A model generated the notes under the pieces. It searched no databases. It was given only the letters and a program-made list of their open reading frames with translations, and was not told the origin of the DNA. 64,000 nucleotides of DNA, taken from NCBI GenBank assembly GCA_028673005.1, contig CM054113.1, positions 66,292,850 to 66,356,849 on the forward strand, written 5' to 3'. Numbering within the stretch: position 1 is the stretch's first letter; every line of letters starts with the position of its first letter. This document shows, piece by piece, positions 45,301 to 58,500 of this stretch. This DNA comes from Tanypteryx hageni. Taxonomy: Eukaryota; Arthropoda; Insecta; Odonata; Petaluridae. Both the position numbers and the translations under genes were made by a program.

Positions 45301-48300
45301 ACTGAGGAGGGAGATGGAAAGGGCAAAGGAAAAGTGGCTGGAGGAGGAGTGCAAGGAGAAACAAGAGCTCGAGAAGAGGGGAAGGTACGACCTAGCGTAT
45401 CAGAAGATCAGGGAGGAGAGGGGGGAGGCAATACTGAGGGAGGAAGTAGTGGCAGCTATGAAGGAAATGAGGGAGGGAAAGGCGGCAGGAGTAGACGGGA
45501 TACCTGTGGAACTGTTCAAGTGTCTGCAAGACGAAGGCATTGAAGAGGTGACCAACTTGTGCAGTGCAATATATGAGAGTGGGGAGTAGCCGGAGGAGTT
45601 CGTCAGAATGGAAATGATACCACTACCTAAAAAGAAAGGGGCAAAGAAGTGCGGGGAGCATAGAACTATTAGTCTGATAGCTTACGCGGCCAAGATAACG
45701 TTGAGAGTGATGAATAGAAGGTTGACGAGGGTAATGGAAGAGAATATAGCAGAAGAACAATTTGGATTTAGGAAAGGAATGGGTACGAGGGATGCCATAG
45801 AGGTGGTAAGGACGATTGGAGAAAGGTATTTAGAACGGGACAAGGGTATCAGTCTGTGCTTTGTGGGCTTGGAAAAGGTTTTCGACTGTACGAGGTGGGA
45901 AAGAATGATGGAGATATTGAGGGAGAAGAAAGTAGATTGGAGAGACAGAAGGTTGATAAGGAATCTATACATGAGACAGGAGGCGGCCATGAGGATAGGG
46001 GAAAGCAGGACGGAGTGGTTCAAGATTGGGAGAGGAGTTAGACAGGGCTGCTGTTTGTCACAAACCCTGTTTAACATCTATACTGAAGAAATGATAAAGG
46101 AGTGTTAGGAGACTAGCACAGGAGTAAGCGTTGGAGGAAGAATTACATTGTCAATTAGGTTTTCTGATGACATGATACTGTTTGCTGAGAGGACGGAAGA
46201 CTTAAGGGAGATTCTACAGAATCTGGTGAGCGTGGAGGACAGATATGGGTTGAGAATAAATGGAAAGAAAATGAAAGTAATAAGAATAGGGGCAAGGAAA
46301 GAATGGAAGTGCAGGTAAGGGGAGAGAGGATAGAGCAGGTGGAACAGTACAGGTATCTTGGTACGTTGTTGACAGAGGACTGGAAATGTGAGAAGGAAAT
46401 TAAGATGAGAATAGGTTTGGCAAAGGAAGCGTTCAATAGAAAAAGGAAGCTATTTAACAGCAAGATGGATTTGGGATTGAGGAAGAGATTGGTAAAGTGT
46501 TATGTTTGGAGTGTGATGCTATATGGGTCGGAGACATGGACATTGAAGAAGAGAGACAGGGAGAGGGTGTAGGCATTTGAAATGTGGGTGTGGAGGAGGA
46601 TGCTGAATGTTAAATGGACTGACAGGATTACAAATGTGGAAGTGCTAAGAAGAGTAGAAGAGGAAAGGAGTTTGATGAACATGATAGTGACTAGGAAAAA
46701 GAAATGAATAGGATATGTTTTGAGAAGAGAGGGATTACTGAAGGATGTTATCGAAGGAACGGTGGAGGGAAGAAAGAAAAGAGGAAGAAGAAGAATTAAA
46801 ATGTTGGATATTCTAAGGGAGGGAGGAGGGTATGGGGAGATGAAGAGAAGGGCACAGGATAGAGAAAGGTGGAGGAGGAGCACCTAAACCTGCAGATATG
46901 CAGAGCACTATTTATTTATTAAATAAAATTAATAAATTTTCAATCAAGTTTCTTATTTTTACTATTTGCAATTCAAGAGGGCTGCACAATATTCAAAGGG
47001 GCCACGGAAATTGAAAGTTTAAGAACCACTGTCCTAGAATGTAACCCCAGCATTGGAGAAAGAATTACTGTATGTACTTTTAATTGCTTGAGGTTCTCTC
47101 TAATTATATTTAAACATCTGGAATTTGTAAAACACGATACATGGCTCCTAGCATTTTTTAAACCAAACTTCCAAGTAGACCTAATTACACAACTCTTTAA
47201 TGAACATAATGTTTATTTAATTAAAAAAAATTCTCCATAGCCTACAAAAAGATCCAGTCTTCCTAATTTTCTTTCCAATCACTATTCTAATTTTCGTAGG
47301 TGAGTAGGTAGAACTATTTGTGGAAGTATATTAAGAAAAAATTTGTCAGGATCATGTTTGTCATTATTTCATTTGGAATATAAATTTCTATTAATTTTTG
47401 CAAAATCTGTTGTGATTTTAATGCCTCAATCCTCAACCATTGTTTCTTTTAAAACCATTGATAAATGTAAGATTTTTTCCTTTTATTGGAATTAAATTGT
47501 ATCACTTAGTGCATCTATAAGCTGCAATGAATAATTTCTCTGTGTTCATTATCTAGCTGTTCATAAAATTCATTTTAAAACTTTTATGAATGTTGACTAG
47601 TTTTTTGGAATGATTTTTTAGATTTTTCTGTCTGCATTTGCAGTTGACAATAAAACTATGCACTGTAAAAAAATTTTGTAATTAAAAAAAAATAAATTTT
47701 AAAGAAATTGGCTCATCATTGACCATATTTGTCACTGAATTGTGATGATTGCTAGTTATTATTGCATAAAATTTAATTAACCTTGAGTTATAATGTATCA
47801 TGATTAATTTTTACTAATGTTTTTAGTGAGTCAGGATAAAAATGCTGATTATTTGGCAAGAGTAACAAATGCAGAGTTTGTCGTATCTTCCAGTGGGATC
47901 AAGAAAATTTGTGATAATCATGGACCTTTGTTTCTAAAATCCTGGGAAATACCAGTAACCGTTAAAGAATGTGAGGTGGAAGGTAAATTATTATTTTTTG
48001 CATTTTTGTTTGATTTAATTCATTTAAATAGATAATCAGTGATGTTATCTTCATTGTGTTTTGTTCCAGAGAATGGTCGCACTAAAATAAAAAGAATAGT
48101 TTTTATCGACAAAGCTCTTCCAAGAAAAAAGATGACAGTGGTCGACAAAATAAACTGGTATCACAAAATTGCTATCAAAAGTGCTCTTGTGAGAACTAAT
48201 CACGCAGCAGCCTATCGGTGAGTTTCTTGCATTTTTTTATCCTTTTAAGATACTAACTAACACTTCATCACATGTATAGTTTTGAAGATATTATTGTAAA

Positions 48301-49510
48301 AGTAGTCAAGATTTAGAATTATTAAAGAACTAAAATAGCTGTTATATTCTAAGAAAATTTCTCTTGAGAGACTGTTATTACCATCTCAAAAGGTGATAGT
48401 ATTTTTAGTGCTTTTCGTCATTGCTGAAAAGCACTATTATCTTCATGATGTCCGTCCGTCTGTACACATATATCAGGAAGAATTGGCTGAACCATTTTCA
48501 GCCAAATTTGGTACATAGAATACAGTGGAGTCACAATAATCTGACCTAAACAGGATCAAGGAGTGGTCGGATTACCGAAAATGTCGGACTATACGGAAAA
48601 GAACGGGGTGAAACAAAACAAAAATTTGAAGTGTAACATAAGTATGAAATCACGTTTATTAATCATTATTTTACAGTACAACTAGCATAATAGAGTACAA
48701 AAGTATTATTTAAAATTAAAGTTATTGTTTAAAAAATTGAGTAATTGAGGTTTGTTTCCAGGTTTTGCTTCTCTTCCTTGCGGCGAGGTCGTGCCAGCGT
48801 CTCAATAATCTGACATCAGTAGCAGTACTTATACAAAAGTGGTAGAACAGGATGAGCTAGGTTTTTGAAAACTTGTGGTTTTTTGACCTTTCCGATAAGT
48901 GTGAGTTTTAATTTGTGGTTACCAGTAGCGTTACTACAGGCTAGAATCGTCACTCTTTCTTTACTTCGTTTATACCCAGGAGCTGAAGCTTCAGCCCGAG
49001 AAGCTCAAGTTTTTGAAGGCAGCATTTTATAGTTTAAGCCTGTCTCATAGTTATATATCTGCTCACCTAACAATCCTTCGTTGTCAATGAGATAACAAAA
49101 TTTTGCTTTAAATTTCAAAAATTCATCTGAATTTGCTGATAATTTTTCGCCACAGATATTGAGCTGCCTATGGCTATGTTGGATTATGCGGAATGTTGGA
49201 CAATCAAAGGTCGGATTATTAGGACTCTACTGTACTCACGTAAATTAATGACCAAAATGGCATATTTGGACCAAATCGACTCAGTAGGGGTCCCACAATT
49301 GCAAAGTTTTCAGTAATTGTGAATTTGGAAGGAATTGGCCAAACCGATTACAGCGAAATTTTGTATAAATGATGTGTGCAACATAGAAAAACAAAATCAC
49401 TGTTTAGTGTTGATATGGAAAACAGGGCTGCCACAATAAAAGTAATAAAAAATTATTTTTACACGTATTTGTGTTAAATTGTCCGCACCATTTTTAACCA
49501 AATTTAATAC

Positions 49511-49586
<76 letters not shown>

Positions 49587-52500
49587 CCATATTAATATAT
49601 TTAAACCGAATCAGCCAAACAGGGGTGCCACAATTACAAATTAAACTCATTCAGTAATTAAGTATTTGGAATGAATTGGCGGAACGGATTTCAATTAAAT
49701 TTTTTATATAAGATTTTTACAACATACCTTAAGGAAATCAATATGTTTAAAGCGGAGTTAAAGAGCTGGGCTACTACAGTAAAAAGTTAAATAATATTTC
49801 TTTTATACGTATTTCTAGAGAACTGTTCCAATGGATTTTAACCAAATATAATATATTTAATCTTCATATAAATAAATAACCAAAATATCATATTTCAACA
49901 AGGTTGACTAAACAAGGCTACCACAATATCAAGGTTACAATTTTTTTGTAACTATGAATTTGGAAGGTATTGGCCGAATGGATTTCAAAGAAATTTCGTT
50001 TGTAGGACAAGTATAGAAAGGAAGAATGAGATGAATATGTTTAGAATGGATAAAAAAATGCAGGGCTACCAAAATATAAGGAAAAATAATTTTCTGATTT
50101 CAAAGCAAATACATTAGTACACGATTATACTACGGCAAATTTGACGAAAAGCACTTCTGTGTTACAGGAAACCTGTGTACACTCCTACTTGTTTTATTTT
50201 AATCACTTAAGAAAATCATTGGGCTACTTATCTTTCCTTTAAAGCTATATGACTGGCCTTGGTAAAGGGGTGATAAGCATGTCTAGCTCCCAATGCAAAG
50301 GTTGCTGGTTCGAATCCTGCTGAGAGTATAGTCGTATGTGTTTGTCATAAATCTATTATAACACATGTAATTGGGGAAACCTGTTTTTGTTAAATAAATT
50401 ATTATTATTATTTATTCCTGACTTAATTAATTTTTAAAAACTTCTCCTTGATCGATGAATTAAATTTACAATTTGCCTGTGGTTATTTATATTAGAGGTG
50501 CATTATTAGATTACATATTGTGATATTTTGTTTTTATGCTTAAATTTCAGGTTACATAAACCTAAAATAACTGCAAAATCTTCATCAGATGATGATTTTC
50601 TTCTCACAGAAGATGACAACGAGACCTTTGGCATTGATGCACCTACAAGCTCCAAGAAAACGGGTGTGAGAAACATCAGGTCTGAAGAAAAAACAGAGGT
50701 GGATACAGAAGAGGACGAACAGCCTGCAAAAATCGACAAAGATGCTAGTTCTTCCAATCTCTCAGACAGCGAGGAAGATAATCTAGTGATAGAAGAAGAT
50801 TCTAATGAACAGGAATCAAAAGGGATTTTGCATTCTACAAGTGAGGTTTGTAAAAAAGGAGTTAAAAATGATTTGTCTTCAAATACAACTGTGGTTTCAC
50901 CAAAAAGCACACCTACTCCGAAAAGAACCCATTCAACCACAAAAAGCTCCTCTGCTACTCCAAAAAGTACTCCAATAACCTCACCCTCCATTCCGAATAA
51001 GTCTTCTGATTCCGAAGAAAGTAATAAGAAACCACTCACGAGAAGTATGGCAAAAATGTTAGAGAACCTTAACAAAGTTGAAAAATTGGTCGGTAACAAG
51101 CAGTCTGACGTCGCAGGAAATTCGTCAGTTGTCAGAAAATTGACGATGGATGAGAGAACAGATTCAGAATCAGCTGTAAGTCTGCAAAAAGAAAAGGACA
51201 AAGCAGATCAAGAAGGAGAATCAGCTGTAAGTCCACAAAAAGAAAGGGACAAAACAGAACAAAAACCAAATGACAAGGAGGGGAAAAAGGAAGTAGTAGC
51301 TTCAGCAAGTGCCAAAAGCAAAAAAAATCCTAGAGGAAGATACCCAATAAAAGCACAGATATTGGATCAGCTGTTAAAGGACCAGAGTAGCTTATTCGGT
51401 GATGATCAAAAGAAGAAAGATGCTTACCAATCTCGCGAAAAGAGAAGACTTAGAAGAATCCCGCTACCCGAAGATTTTGACCCTGTCCTTCCTCCGGAGG
51501 GAACTAACCTGATTTACAGGACCTTCAATCTGACTAGAAAGTCTCATAATGGAAGTCCTTTCAAGATATTATTACGATGCAAATATGATGGAACAGAGGT
51601 GAGATTTGTAGTCTTAAGTTCAGTGCTTGAATTGGAAAATTTTAACAGTGGGAAAGTCAGCTCTTAGTCAAAGTTATTTTTAGTTTTATTCATTATTTTA
51701 TTTCAATACATGCATTAAATTAATAACTGAAAGTTGTTTTAATTTAACATATATTAATTTAGTTAATTTTACCAGTAAAACACGTTGAGACACCGTTTCA
51801 TTGCTCCTCTCATAATTTACAGAAGTCTGCCAAAAAGACAATCACCCTTTTCACGAAAACCCAACCTGGTTTAGTAAGTAGTTGTCAAGTTAGTTACATG
51901 TGTCAAGTCAAAATTCAACCAAAAAATATATATTTACAGCAAAGATAATACAAAAAAGAATTTAGTATACACAGTAATAAATAATATGAGTAATGATTGG
52001 AATAATAAGAAACAACTTAGGATGAATGCCATATGACACCTCTGTTCTTGTTATATCCAGGCTTGTTGAAGGGTTGCTCATCTCTCCATTCCAATTGCCT
52101 CACAGACAACTCACTTGAGGGAGGTGCATGGGAAATGAGTGTTGTAGGTCTGGAGCAGGAGTGGCCAAACTTACTTACCCAGGTCAAGTCTGTAGTGAAA
52201 AGAGCATAGTAAGCTAAAAGAGCCCCATGTGGCAAGAGAGCCACTGTTTGGCCACCCCTGATCTAGAGTCTCGAACACAAATCTCCTCGGTGAACATTAG
52301 TATATGAGGGGACTGAGGGACCACCGCAAGGTGTAAACTGGAACTGCAAGTGACACATGCATACACCAGTTCTTATTGGTTCAGATATTTGGACAATGCA
52401 ATTATTTACAAATATGGTCAAACTTAAGATCACAAATGTACAACTTCAAATTCTTTTGTGCGAACAAGACTTTTTGAAATATTTTAACAACCGGAAAATT

Positions 52501-55500
52501 CTAATTTTATTTTTAACAATGGAAACATATGGGCTTCATTTAGTATAAAATAGAATGTTGTTCCTGCCCAATTTGATTGTTGTCTGAAGTTGAAATGTTT
52601 TTGCCATTTATGTTTTGGTTACAATTTTTCCCTTATTTTTTCAAGTTTGTCGGAAGAACACGGATGGCCACCATTGTTCCAAAGGTTGAATTTCAACCCG
52701 AATTTGGGGCCGAGACTATAACCATGAGTGAATTAACACAACACTGGATATCATTGTTGATTAAACCAAATTCTGTTCTTGTTAGAGGTAAAAAATCTGT
52801 AATCATTTATATTTATATCTCTACATGCCTTGTTTTATTATTTTTTAATGTAAATGTTCATTCTTTTGTTTTAGCCCGCATAGATGCCTTTTCTGGGAAA
52901 ATCTTAATGATTGAGAAAAAAGAAATAAAAGATTTATCCAGAGAAGAAAGACGCCTTAATGTCCAGGCTTCTAGCTGTTTGAATCCACTATATTCTGTAC
53001 TTCGTGGAATAGCTGATATACCTCCTGGCCAATATGTTCTCAGCCATGATTCCAAATTGGGCGCATTCGCACGTCTTTACCATGCCATAGAAATCCCAAG
53101 GTATGTGTGCTTTAGCAACCACAAACCTTGATATCTTAGTATGTAGTAATTCATTTACTTCAAAACTGAGAAATTTATAATGGCGTTTCATGGAACTCTA
53201 TACAGAACTTTTAAAAGGCTGGTGAAAAATAATTTTCCTGAATGCTTTTAGCAGCTCAACTTATGCTTTCTATGTCATCAAAAAGTGTTTATTACTGGTG
53301 AGAAGATGAAGATGAGTATACTTTTCAATAGTTTCAGCAGAGCTGAAATGTTCAAAATGAATCTTTATTTATACTTGATAAAAATTAATGCGCTTGGGAA
53401 ATATAAAACATTTTTATGGACTTATTACATTTAAAATTATGACATCTATTTTCTTTTACTATGAAAATTTCAAAATTAAAAATTTATGGAAAATTTAATG
53501 GTATAATTTTGATTATTTTTTCAGCAAATCCAGTTTTAGTTGAAAAATTGCAGTTTTGCTATTTGTTTGAGAAAATGTACAATTCTTTTATGCTAATGCA
53601 TATTAAGAAGGATATAATCATGGAACAAAATAATATGGAAACAGAAGACCATTATTTTATTCAAACATGTCATTTAAGTTTTTACATGTTGGAGATTTTT
53701 TTGTTTTTAACAACTTGACTGATGTAGAGCAGCATATCTTAATCTTTTTTTATGGTCCTTGCTTATTTATCTGAAATCCAAAAGCTTTGTCTCACAAAAT
53801 GGAGTTGTGAAAGGCAAAATATATTTTGCATGTTATTTTACTGAAGGTGTATCCAAGAATTATCTTCAGGATTAATGCTACAGAAATTAATCAACATTCA
53901 GAGATTTAACATCCATGGTTTGATTATCTATGAGGAATTTCTTGGTAAACCTATCTAATATTTACCCTTCTGGTTCATAGTTTCTTCTGTTTTTTCACAT
54001 TTGTTGGCTTTCTGTATGTTGAATAGTGTGATTAATGCCACGGAACAGTAGAATTCGTGTTGATACCATAAATATTTTTACATATATAGGATTAATAGCA
54101 TTACGTGTATTGAGATCCCAATGGCTACGCTATTAGTTATAAGCTTCAGGTGATTCAATATGCAAAAATGCATGGAAACTGAGCAGCAGCATGTCATTTT
54201 GGTCCACCTCTTACAGAAAAAACGATCTATGAATGGAGAAAATGAGAAAAACTGAAGCTGATGTGATAACCTTCATAAGATTGGTCTTGAATGGCCACAA
54301 CTAGAGAAAGAAGTGATAAATAGTAAAACAGAGGAAATTTGGTATTGCTGTATTGATGAAAATCGTTATGCATGAGACAAGGAGTTGCAGAAGAAAAAGA
54401 ACTAGTTGAGTGTACATATTGTTACACAGCTGGAAATGATACATCACATGGCCTTTCCTAAATGCCTTGGTGAACCAAAATACTTTTTTCCTGAAAAAGC
54501 GTCTAAAAAACCAGGATGCGTCTTATACCCCAGTGTGTCTTATATGCCAAGAAATACGGTATATCTTCTCATAGCCATTGGTCTAAAGCATTTTCCACAA
54601 TTTATGTTTCTTTTTTGCAGCCAGAACACAGAATATCTTTTAATTTCTTATCTGATTATTTTAATGAAGTTTAAAATAGTCTTCCAGATTTTTACATTTC
54701 AAAAATAGATAAATAGGTGGGAAAACTCCTTAAGCCATAAAAGTTTTTAACAACCCGATGCATTTTGCCCACTAAGTGGGCATCTTCAACACTCCACAGT
54801 TGACTTTCAGTCACTGTCAAGTGTATTACGCCCTTGAAGATGCCCACTTAGTGGGTTGCTAAAAACTTTTATGGCTTAAGGAGTTTTCCCACCTATTTAA
54901 TTTGAGCCATAAGTTAATCAAGCCACCAACCTTTATCAAAAATAGATGGTTTTTAGTTTTGTTTTTCTTGTGGAAAAGATCATAAAACTATGCCAAATAT
55001 TTTTGTTAAAAATAGAATTATGGACGTATTTGGTTTGTAATTAACATTTTTTGGTAGGAAATGGAAATTTTATTCTTTTATACATTCCTGAGATATGTTG
55101 TAATGGTGTATGTGCCAAAATAGGCCTCTGTTGAATTGTTCTGCACTGAACTGGCTCTGTGCCCAACTGTCCTGCACCAAACTGGCCCTGTGCCAAACTG
55201 GCTGTGCTGTACTGTCTATGCCAAATTGTTTATGCCGAACTGTCCTATTCCCTGTTGGGCCATGTCATGTAATTTGAAAAACCTATGGTTTAAAACACCA
55301 TTTATAACTCGTCGAGGTTATAATCATTTGATTTATAATCAATATCCAATGTTAATGTTTTATTTAAAATAAGGCTTATAAATGTTTATGCATCATAGTT
55401 AATGTGTCCGAAAGATATAATCAATTGAACCAAACCCATATTTCTTTTTCACTTAAAAATCATTAAATTTGTAGTTATTGAAAAAAAAACTTGACAAGAG

Positions 55501-58500
55501 TTAAGCCTCCATATGCTGGAGTTATCTCTGTTCAACTGTGTGCCCATCATGTTTTTATAATATATTAATGCCGATTTTCAATTTTTTTTTGCTGTTTCTC
55601 ATTATCTATAGGAATTTTTATTATAAAATGTTATCTTAAAAAATGTTTGTTTTCAGAGATGGGTCATATGATCTTCATAAACAATATGATGTGGATCCAA
55701 CTGTTGAGGAACCTCAGAGCATTGCCAACCTTTGGATACCTCTTGACTGTGGAGTCATTACTCCAATTCATGAAAGCACAAATAGAGTCCCAGGGACATT
55801 TAATCCTGGCACGAATAAAAAAGGTTAATCTTTTTTTTTATTCTATATCACAAAGCTTCCAATTTCTCACTTATTTTGTTAAAGATTCTATATCCTTGGA
55901 AATAAAGACTTAAGTTGCAGTTATGAAATTTGATACTGACATAGTGTAAACTTCCAATTTAACGTTTATCTTGGGGAATAACTTTTTGTACACTCAGCTA
56001 TTGTACATGCTATTTGAGCAGTTGTATAAAACTCCTTAAGCCAAAAAAAAAAAAATTGTAGGGTAAGCCCTATGCATTTCGCCCACTAAGTGGGCATCTT
56101 CAGGGGAGAACCTGCCTTGGCAGTGAACAAGGTTCAACTGCTCAGTTGAACCTTGTTCACTGCCAAGGCAGGTTCTCCCCTGAAGATGCCCACTTAGTGG
56201 GCGAAATGCATAGGGCTTACCCTACAATTTTTTTTTTTTGGCTTAAGGAGTTTTATACAACTGTTCAACTTGGAGCCAAAGTGATTACGAGCTACCATCT
56301 AATGCTATTTGAGGGTTATTTACAATTACAGTAACTGCTAAATTTATTAAATATATTTTATATCATATTTTTCATAGAAATTATTACAATTTTTAAACTT
56401 AAATTACACAATAAATCTGTTAACTCTGAAATTTACTATGGATGTAACATCTCTTGGCAGTGTTGCATCTGTAAAGAAATTTAAACTTAAGAAAATTTAA
56501 GTTTAACATGAAGTGTACCAAACAAAATTGAGGATAAAATGAAATAATGGAGGACAGACATACATGCCTAGAAAGAAATTTTATTTTATTTTTTGAAGTA
56601 ATAAAATAATTTTGTCTGAACTATTATCCTGTGAATGACAACTAAGATTGCAATAATAATGAATTGTAGTGGTAACCACTCAATTAAATTATATAAGGGT
56701 GTTACTAGTTAAACACTAAATGGGAGTATACATTAAATGTTGGAACCTTAAAGTGGTTGCACTGCATGAATGTGGGCTTCACAGATAAATAATTTTTGCT
56801 GTGTAACAATATATTATTTTTTGTCCATTTTAACTTAAACATTTTTCTTACATTACTGAATATTAACAAAAATTAAAGTATATATCCAGGTTGGGTATAG
56901 AAATGAAATTTTGTAGGTACTAATGAATAATTTTGTGGTTATTTGAAAGTGTTATAACCTAGTTCTGTTTTTGCATCACATTGGATACTATTATGTTTAC
57001 ATAAGGCAATATGAACTTTATTTCTTCTGACAAAGAAAGGAAATACAAATGATGCAAACATAAATGCTGTGCTATCTTTTTGGCTTTTTTCAGTGGTTTT
57101 TAATGCAATTCATTGTCTTGTTTATTGATATGTTGGCAAATATTTTCTTTGTCAAATTCCATTGCAGCATTGAAAAAATTATGCCAAATATTTCCACATG
57201 CCAAATTTCTATCCAATTTAAAAAATAATTAAGAAAAAAATTCTTGCCATGGAACACTTAAAAAAGTTTTTTACTTTCTCCATGTACGAAGTATAGAGAA
57301 AATATTGTTTTCATGAAAAAAATCGAATTTGATATTTCTACATAAATACATGCTTTAAGGTCCCCTGAATACATTTTGACTATTTTCTCAATGATGTCTG
57401 TGGGTATGTCAGTGACCGGAATTTTGTGGGTGCTCTTAACTCAAAAATTAATAATCCGATCAGCATAAAATTTCATTTTAGCATTTGTAATAGAAAGTCA
57501 AGAACTGATTAGATTTTAGCTAAAATCTGTCAACTGGAAGTGGGTGTTTACTCTTGCTTTAATATTTGATGAATGTAAAAAAGTATTGAAATAAAAGTTG
57601 TTCAAAACATTTGCCCATATAATGCATTGTTTAAGAGATATTTTTAAAACTAATTTTTTAGCTGCCACTACCACACCATCTACCGGTGACTATTGTAAAC
57701 ACTTGATGCTTAGTTACATCTTAGTAACACTCCTTTTTATTTTCTTAATTGTTGGAGCTTTGTGGCGATATCCAATATCAGGAGGCTATGGTTTGAGTTT
57801 ATTTCTGTTCTTTGTAGTCTTTAAATTTTTCTCACAGTTCCTTAAAATATTTATTATCATTTAACCTATTTGGAATTTTTAGAAACATCACAGGTATGGA
57901 GAAAGTCATGTGGTGGCCACTGCTGAATTTTCTTGACAAAAGCTATCTTTCAGTGACAATTCCACAAACAATACCATGTTAAAGTCGATGTTATTCTTAT
58001 TAAATCTTCTGAAAGTACTGTTGGTAACACTCAGATCCGGTGCTCTATGCAAAAGGTCTAAATGGTGCCCTTCGAATAAAGATATTTAAGTGAAATTCAC
58101 AGAAAATATTACATTTAGATTCTTATTGTAACAATAAATTAAATTTATTTTCTTTATAATCAAATAATAAAAGAAAAAAAATTCCATTACAATGTGAAAG
58201 AGGCAACCCATACCATATGGCACCCTAGGCAATTGCCTAGCTTGCCTTTGCACTAGGACCATCACTGGTAACACTTATAAATCAATGATTAGCCATTTTG
58301 TACCTATAAAAATGTGAATATGAGAGACCCCTATTTTAGGCTCTGTACTGTTATGTGATATAATTATTTAAATTAAAAAGATGACCCATCTTATTGGTTT
58401 GTTTATAGAGCTTTTCGTCATTGCTGAAAAGCACTATTATCTTCATGATGTCCATCTGTCTGTATGCATATTTCAGGGAAGAATTGGCTGAACCGATTTC

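Larger units (their letters stand above)
42277..47031. mobile_element. hAT element carrying nested pogo and LINE insertions
   Basis: Ends 'cagtgtttctcaaattatgg' and, inverted, 'cagtggttcttaaactttca' are the classic hAT TIR. Flanks tcctaaaa and tcctagaa are an 8-bp duplication with one mismatch. Only about 145 bp of the left part and about 120 bp of the right part belong to the hAT itself; the rest is the pogo element and a LINE. Confidence 0.75.
48409..50185 (+). mobile_element. R3 element, copy 1 (short TIR, tandem subunits), interrupted
   Basis: Terminal repeats GTGCTTTTCGTCA at the start and TGACGAAAAGCAC at the end. The body consists of alternating subunits of about 145 bp, of the type 'aattggc.gaa..gatttca'. 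A 710-bp pogo-like element is inserted at 48523 and a (TA)n has expanded at 49513-49582. Copy 2 at 58409-59424 lacks the insertion. The superfamily is unknown. ICE2 intron 7. Confidence 0.75.

Noticed and set aside
45682..46077. 131-codon minus-strand open frame
   Set aside because: Antisense shadow of the LINE reverse transcriptase on the plus strand.
50307..50317. Consensus tRNA B-box, possible tRNA gene
   Set aside because: The acceptor and anticodon stems do not pair and the sequence continues into a body with an ATT tail: a SINE, not a tRNA.
50506..51201. 231-codon minus-strand open frame
   Set aside because: It lies antisense to ICE2 exon 8. The low-complexity Ser/Glu/Lys codons of that exon give an open antisense frame; it has no motif of its own.
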